Positions 59,869-64,000 of a stretch of DNA of 64,000 nucleotides are shown in pieces. Each line of letters begins with the position of its first letter. The first letter of the stretch is position 1. The stretch comes from Spirochaetaceae bacterium (GTDB taxonomy: Bacteria > Spirochaetota > Spirochaetia > Treponematales > Treponemataceae). The notes beneath the pieces were generated by a model. The model saw only the letters and a list, made by a program, of their open reading frames with translations, ran no database searches and had not been told where the DNA came from. The stretch spans positions 1-64,000 of the forward strand of contig JAGARR010000008.1 in NCBI GenBank assembly GCA_017622135.1. The letters are read 5' to 3'. The position numbers and the translations under genes are program-made.

Positions 59869-61232
59869 TGCGGGAACTTCAAAAACATGGTAGTTCCCTG
59901 CCCCACAAGGCTTTGGACCTCCAATTCCAAGTCCAGCCTGTCCACCAAGGTCCGGGCAATGGACAATCCCAATCCGGTGCCGCCGGTCTTCCGGTTGCGG
60001 GACTCGTCCACCCGGTAGAACCGGTCAAAGATGCGGCCAAGGTCAGACTCGGCAATGCCCCAGCCCTGGTCCGCAACGGAAAGCTGCCCCGCCTCCCCAT
60101 TCCAGCGGAGGGTCACAGAGGCAGGCTGCTGGCTGTAGGTGATGCTGTTCTTGATGAATATACGTAAAATCTGCCGCAAGGCCTCTTGGTTACACTGAAT
60201 GATAGCATGGCTGGGGCAGTCAAGCTGGAAAAGCACCTCGGGATAAATCAGATTGAAATCAGCTGCAATCTCCTGCAGAAAAGACTGGAGCTGGATGTTC
60301 TCCGGCAGGTAGGTGGAATCAGGATTGTTTTCCGCCCTTGTCAGCTGCAGGAGATTTTCTATCAACAGTGACATGGAGCGACTTTCCTTCTGCAGTGTCT
60401 GGAGGGATTCCTCCAACACCGCAGGATTTTCCTTTCCCCAGCGGCATAGCAAATCCACATGGCCGGAAATCACCGCCAGGGGAGTTTTCAGCTCATGGGC
60501 AGCATCGGAGGTGAAGCGGCGCTGCTTGTCAAAGTCCTCCTCCAGCCGGGAAAAGAGCCGGTTGAAGGTCACTGCCAGCTCCTGCAGCTCGTCCTTTGCC
60601 CCGGACTCATCAAGCCGACTGTCCAGCTTCTCGCTGGTAATTTCCTGGGCCTGCACGATTATGCGACGTAGGGGACGCAAAATGCGGCGACTCACGATGT
60701 AGGCGATTATGTTGGAAATCAGCAGCAGCGGGATAGCGGACAGCAGGAAAATTCGGGGCAGGCCTTGGAGAATCAGGTTTGCATTGTCCTGATACAAATC
60801 CATCGCCACCTGAACACGATAGCTGCCACCTTCGCCTGAGTTGCCGACTGTCCTTGCCATGTACAGGAGATTCAGATTGCCGTCGATGAAGAAGCCTTCC
60901 CGAAATTCCGTGGCAGCTTGGCCAGCACCGGTGTCCGGCAAGGCAGGAATCAGGGCATCATTTGTCCGCACCAAGGAGCCGTCCACCTTGGAAATGCGGT
61001 ACAGAATATAGTAGGGAATGGCGTGGGAGGGAAAGGCAATGCCCTCCCGAACAGAATGCTCGTATCCCAGCTCCACAATGTTCAGAAAACGGCTCAGTTC
61101 CTCTGTCTGCTTCCGTTCCAGAGACTGCTTGGTGAAGGCTATCATCAGGAAGGAAAACATGAACACGGAGACGAAGATCAGCAGGGTAAAGATTGCCGTC
61201 AGCTTGACGGAAAGGGTGAGCTTGTAGTTCAT
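59865..61232 (-). CDS. Sensor histidine kinase, EnvZ/OmpR type
   Basis: 455 residues: a membrane helix (about 12-34), a ~140-residue periplasmic sensor, a second helix (about 170-190), a HAMP linker (RRILRPLRRIIVQAQEI), the dimerisation H-box SDAAHELKTPLAVISGH with His near 246, and a C-terminal ATPase with ADQGWGI, FDRFYR and GGTGLGLSIA. It is the partner of the response regulator immediately upstream, whose stop is five bases before this start. The signal is unknown. Confidence 0.95.
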   Translation of the reverse strand: MNYKLTLSVKLTAIFTLLIFVSVFMFSFLMIAFTKQSLERKQTEELSRFLNIVELGYEHSVREGIAFPSHAIPYYILYRISKVDGSLVRTNDALIPALPDTGAGQAATEFREGFFIDGNLNLLYMARTVGNSGEGGSYRVQVAMDLYQDNANLILQGLPRIFLLSAIPLLLISNIIAYIVSRRILRPLRRIIVQAQEITSEKLDSRLDESGAKDELQELAVTFNRLFSRLEEDFDKQRRFTSDAAHELKTPLAVISGHVDLLCRWGKENPAVLEESLQTLQKESRSMSLLIENLLQLTRAENNPDSTYLPENIQLQSFLQEIAADFNLIYPEVLFQLDCPSHAIIQCNQEALRQILRIFIKNSITYSQQPASVTLRWNGEAGQLSVADQGWGIAESDLGRIFDRFYRVDESRNRKTGGTGLGLSIARTLVDRLDLELEVQSLVGQGTTMFLKFPH

Positions 61233-61237
61233 TTCCG

Positions 61238-61954
61238 CTACAGGTCCTTCATGATGTAGCCAATTCCCCGCAGGGTGGTGATGCAGGAGGGCTCGCCGTC
61301 TCCGTCCAGCTTGCTGCGAAGATACCGCACATACACGTCAACGGAATTGGGATCGATATAATGCTCCTCTCCCCACACCATATCGATAATTCGTTCCCGG
61401 GCAAGGGCCTCGTTCTTGTGGGACATGAAGCAATGGAGCAGCTGGTATTCTGTCTTGGTGAGGGAAAGCTCCTCTCCAGCAAGGGTGACGGTGCAGGACT
61501 TTGGGTTCAGGGTGATGGCACCACAAGTCAGCACCTCTTCCACCACTCCCGCTGCCTTGCTATGGACGGCCACCTCAGCGGAGCCGCTCCAGGCTGTTTT
61601 TCGTCGCAGGAGGCTACGGATTCGTGCCAGCAGCTCCTCAATGGCAAAGGGCTTGGGCAGATAGTCATCGGCCCCAGCATCCAGTCCCATCACCCGGTCC
61701 ATGGTGTCGCCCCGGGCAGTCAGCAAGATGACAGGAACGGAGGAGGTCTTTCTTATCCGTCGCAGAACCTCCAACCCATTTATGCCGGGCAGCATGATGT
61801 CCAGCAGCACCAAATCCCACTGCTCCTGCTGAAACAACTCCAAGGCGACTCTGCCATCCTCTGCCACCTGCACCTCATATCCTTCATGCAGCAGCTCCAG
61901 CTTTACAAAGGATGCGATACCCGCCTCATCCTCCACAATTAAAATTCGTTCCAT
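61238..61954 (-). CDS. Response regulator, OmpR/PhoB family
   Basis: 238 residues from the second ATG of an ATGATG pair (GGAGGG just upstream). The receiver domain has the acidic pocket VEDEAG, phosphorylation site Asp52 in LVLLDIMLPG, Thr in LLTARG and Lys in YLPKPFAIEE. The C-terminal winged-helix DNA-binding domain has LSLTKTEYQLLHCFMSHKNEAL and VDVYVRYLRSKLDGD. It is the first gene of the regulator-kinase pair and probably the transcription factor for nearby envelope genes. Confidence 0.96.
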   Translation of the reverse strand: MERILIVEDEAGIASFVKLELLHEGYEVQVAEDGRVALELFQQEQWDLVLLDIMLPGINGLEVLRRIRKTSSVPVILLTARGDTMDRVMGLDAGADDYLPKPFAIEELLARIRSLLRRKTAWSGSAEVAVHSKAAGVVEEVLTCGAITLNPKSCTVTLAGEELSLTKTEYQLLHCFMSHKNEALARERIIDMVWGEEHYIDPNSVDVYVRYLRSKLDGDGEPSCITTLRGIGYIMKDL

Positions 61955-61984
61955 CATCCCTCCTCAACTGACGATGCTACAACC

Positions 61985-62386
61985 TCATCGTGGAATCTCA
62001 TCCCACTCAAGCTCATCATCGGGCCCCAGGGAAAAAGCGGCCAACGGCTCCATCAGCTGGCCATGGAACGAAACCACCCCCTTCACCGCAATGGAAAGCA
62101 CCCGTCCCCTCCATTCCGGCAACTCCCGAATAACCAGCTCATCTCCCCGCCGGTTGAAAAAGAACGAAACCGAATCTGGCAGGGGCTTGCCTTCCACCAA
62201 AATTTTTTCCCGAGTAACTGACTCTGGATTCACGGGAACACTGAAGTCAAAGGAGATTTCTCCCTCATCCCGCTCAATTTCTTCAATATAGAAAGGCTTG
62301 TTTTCAAAATAAGCGTCCCGCCGATCGCCAAAGAGCGGCAGCAGTACCATTACCAGCAAACAAAATGCAACACTTCTTTTTGACAC
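61985..62386 (-). CDS. Unknown secreted Ig-like protein
   Basis: 133 residues from GTG 62386, which is preceded by TGGAGAG at a normal distance; an ATG 24 codons earlier gives a charged non-signal extension. The N-terminus is then a signal peptide (VSKRSVAFCLLVMVLLPLFG). The mature part follows a bacterial Ig-like (SbsA-type) pattern: FSVPVNPESVTREKILVEGK and PLPDSV, then an LSIAVKGVVSFHG strand. It lies directly upstream of the response regulator. Function not recognised. Confidence 0.7.
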   Translation of the reverse strand: MSKRSVAFCLLVMVLLPLFGDRRDAYFENKPFYIEEIERDEGEISFDFSVPVNPESVTREKILVEGKPLPDSVSFFFNRRGDELVIRELPEWRGRVLSIAVKGVVSFHGQLMEPLAAFSLGPDDELEWDEIPR

Positions 62387-62455
62387 GACATCACTCTCCA
62401 TACTCATATCATGCCCATCTTGAAGCGGAATGTCTAGCATAGACATTCCCTCACA

Positions 62456-62484
62456 CAAAAAAAGCCGGCGAGTTTCTCACCGGC
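62456..62484 (-). terminator. Intrinsic terminator of the PepSY-like gene
   Basis: On the minus strand GCCGGTGAG (62484-62476) pairs with CTCGCCGGC (62472-62464), one G-T pair, loop AAA, followed by eight T residues. Confidence 0.95.
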
Positions 62485-62499
62485 ACTATCGAGACTCCC

Positions 62500-62925
62500 T
62501 TAGTCGTCGTACTTCTGGCCCATGTACTTGCCGTCCTTGTCGAAGAACACTTCCATCCTGTTGGAAAGCTTCAGCTCGATGCTGTTCCAATCCTTTTCAG
62601 CCTCAACAATCTTTGCGTCGGCGAAATTCTTCTGCACATAGGAGGTGACTGCCTCTGGCAGCACCCCAGCAGGAATTCCCTCGTAGCTTTTGACGCTCTC
62701 CCAGTCTCCATTGCCGCCGAACTTGATTTCAGTGCGGTCGCTCAGCTGCACCTCGAACTCGTTGAAATCCTTCTCCACATACTGCACGGTCTTTCCGGCA
62801 AAATTTGCGGAGATGAAATCCTGTGCTGTCTTGGGCAGCTGATCTGCAGACACAATCTTGTCCCGGGCGCTCACCGCAGCCAAGGCCAACACCAACACCA
62901 TAGCAATCATTGCAATCTTCTTCAT
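62500..62925 (-). CDS. Periplasmic PepSY-like (DUF2874) protein
   Basis: 141 residues from ATG 62925 (GGAG six bases upstream); an ATG 15 codons earlier is not supported. A signal peptide (MKKIAMIAMVLVLALAAVSA) precedes two similar ~55-residue repeats: DFISANFAGKTVQYVEKDFNEFEVQLSDRTEIKF and SYVQKNFADAKIVEAEKDWNSIELKLSNRMEVFF. This is the PepSY-like pattern, a fold seen in small periplasmic inhibitor-like proteins. Ligand unknown. It has its own terminator and a TATAGT -10 box in the AT-rich upstream stretch. Confidence 0.88.
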   Translation of the reverse strand: MKKIAMIAMVLVLALAAVSARDKIVSADQLPKTAQDFISANFAGKTVQYVEKDFNEFEVQLSDRTEIKFGGNGDWESVKSYEGIPAGVLPEAVTSYVQKNFADAKIVEAEKDWNSIELKLSNRMEVFFDKDGKYMGQKYDD

Positions 62926-63138
62926 ATAAAACTCCTTGAATCTTTGTTCTACAGCCTTTCTCGCTGCCATCTGAGCTTACTATACTGGATTTCTTTCGGC
63001 GTTTCATTAAAACTTTCTGAGGAAACAGAGGGAATTTTCTGAAAAAAGGACTATGAACAGATGACGCTTAAAAGAAAACTAAAATTCGAAATGAAGAGGG
63101 GCAGAACTCAAGGACGTATGGTATCTGGGACAAAAAAA

Positions 63139-63222
63139 GCTGGCAGGAATTAGAACCTGTCTGATAAACTCCCTCCAATGACTGAAGTCCAAACAAGTCT
63201 CCTCACACCAATTCCTGCCAGC
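63139..63222 (-). terminator. Long-looped inverted repeat after the GH112 gene
   Basis: GCTGGCAGGAATT (63139-63151) and its exact complement AATTCCTGCCAGC (63210-63222) form a 13-bp stem around a 58-base loop. On the minus strand the distal arm is followed by seven T residues. This works as an unusually large terminator for the gene ending at 63230, or the arms are the ends of a tiny inserted element. Confidence 0.65.
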
Positions 63223-63229
63223 GTGAAGG

Positions 63230-64000
63230 TCAAATCTTATACCACTGGATTTCATTGGCGGCCAAGTCAAGCTGAAAGCTGGAGCCGTCCCCCCGATACA
63301 CAGTGGTGGACTGGGGCTCGTAGGTGTTGTTCACCACGCAGAACTTGCCGTTCCTGACGTAGGCGTGCACCTCCACGTTGTAGTTGCTGCTGAACCAGCT
63401 GTTCAGCTCATTTTCACAGTGACTGCTCCACAGCACAGCTCGGTGCAGCAGCCGGTTGTTCTCAAAGCTGTAGGGCAGCCCACTGATGTAGACACTCCGT
63501 CCCTGGCCGTACTCGTTTACCGCCAGCTGCACCTCCTTGTCCCGCTGCACCAGCACGTGGGCCTCTGGCAGGGCGTACACAGCCTTCATGCCCTCCCCAA
63601 AGTCAATTTCATCCCCCGCATCCTGGGTGATGAAGTGACTGTGCTGCTCCCAGTTGTACTTGTCGTAGCCAAGCGTAAAGCCGTTTTCCTTTTCTACACC
63701 AAGCACATCCGCCAGCTGGAAGAACCGTCCCTGGCTCTGATGGCCGGTGGGCTCACCCACTCCGATAAAGCCTCCGCCCTGCCACACAAACCGGCGGATG
63801 GTGTCGGCAACGGCGGGATTGCACCAGTAGTCGCCCCCAGTGTGGGCTGTGTCGGCACCACCCACATTGATGACAACATCCACCTCATCCAGTACCGTGG
63901 CATCATTCAGGATGTCGTCAAAGCTGATGAACCTCACGTCATAGGGGGCACCTGCCAATGCCTCAATTACCCCGGCATAGCTGTAGTTCTGCTTCTGGTA
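63230..64000 (-). CDS. C-terminal part of a GH112-family phosphorylase, cut by the window edge
   Basis: The frame is open to base 64000 (upstream codons read YQKQNYSYAGVIEALAG), so only the last ~256 residues are seen. VVINVGGADTAHTGGDYWCNP, GGGFIGVGEPTGHQSQGRFFQLADVLGVEKE and the beta-sandwich end match the C-terminal Rossmann-like and sandwich domains of GH112, the galacto-N-biose/lacto-N-biose or galactosyl-rhamnose phosphorylases. The N-terminal barrel with the catalytic acid lies outside the window, so the aglycone specificity cannot be read. Confidence 0.88.
   Translation of the reverse strand, partial: YQKQNYSYAGVIEALAGAPYDVRFISFDDILNDATVLDEVDVVINVGGADTAHTGGDYWCNPAVADTIRRFVWQGGGFIGVGEPTGHQSQGRFFQLADVLGVEKENGFTLGYDKYNWEQHSHFITQDAGDEIDFGEGMKAVYALPEAHVLVQRDKEVQLAVNEYGQGRSVYISGLPYSFENNRLLHRAVLWSSHCENELNSWFSSNYNVEVHAYVRNGKFCVVNNTYEPQSTTVYRGDGSSFQLDLAANEIQWYKI

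Noticed and set aside
1-64000. tRNA, rRNA, tmRNA, RNase P RNA, riboswitches, CRISPR arrays and complete insertion sequences
   Set aside because: No cloverleaf with TTCGA-type arm, no rRNA-like stretch, no regularly spaced repeats, no transposase-like protein and no recognisable riboswitch core were found by eye; a covariance-model search could still find a degenerate RNA.

Overview
The window looks like chromosomal DNA of a Treponema-like spirochaete. The evidence is a FlaB-type periplasmic flagellin behind a sigma-28 promoter, a single tuf-S10-spc-alpha ribosomal cluster with tuf at its head, a zinc-type S14, several spirochaete-style outer-membrane barrels and lipoproteins, and mostly moderate GC with an AT-rich segment at the left edge. 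No rRNA, tRNA, CRISPR array or complete insertion sequence was found.

Layout. 1-3260 (+) is an accessory, largely AT-rich cassette. It starts with the 3' end of a larger gene whose tail resembles the exchangeable C-terminal module of secretion-spike proteins, followed by four small unknown genes (one secreted, one with a beta-rich tail, one two-span membrane protein). 3275-6960 (-) holds transketolase and an unknown 502-residue protein. 7200-7826 (+) is a small heat-shock gene with overlapping sigma-70 and sigma-54-like promoters. 7829-13333 (-) is a branched-chain amino-acid or amide ABC importer with a CBS-ACT protein. 13341-28671 (-) is the tuf-S10-spc-alpha cluster, with rpoA, rplQ and a 58-residue zinc-ribbon gene at its end. 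28612-29241 has no convincing gene. 29242-33369 carries an XRE regulator divergent from a small outer-membrane barrel, then an aldehyde dehydrogenase, a zinc-ribbon membrane protein and flagellin. 33405-47697 (-) carries recR, ybaB, dnaX, a DUF1576-like membrane protein, hrpB, a chemoreceptor, a hemolysin III protein, a TrmH-type rRNA methylase, a YchJ-like protein and a barrel-lipoprotein pair. 47825-54574 (+) carries an ECF S component, trkA-trkH, a GNAT enzyme, and a Zn/Cd-type P-ATPase with its ArsR regulator. 54549-64000 carries a FliG-N-like protein, proS, a secreted unknown protein, a GerMN protein, an OmpR-type two-component system, small periplasmic proteins and the end of a GH112 phosphorylase.

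The most notable signal is a repeated promoter architecture: a sigma-70 site whose -10 box lies 6-9 bases before the ATG, with no Shine-Dalgarno, at seven genes with good -35 boxes. This implies leaderless or nearly leaderless transcripts, while other genes (ribosomal proteins, flagellin, Hsp20) have ordinary leaders and strong Shine-Dalgarno sites. Other points are three reading frames whose coding signal extends upstream of any canonical start codon, tandem 30-bp-spaced operators next to the XRE gene, a perfect 30-bp operator at the metal-efflux promoter, a palindrome filling the promoter spacer of the amino-acid binding protein, and a composition break inside the first gene.
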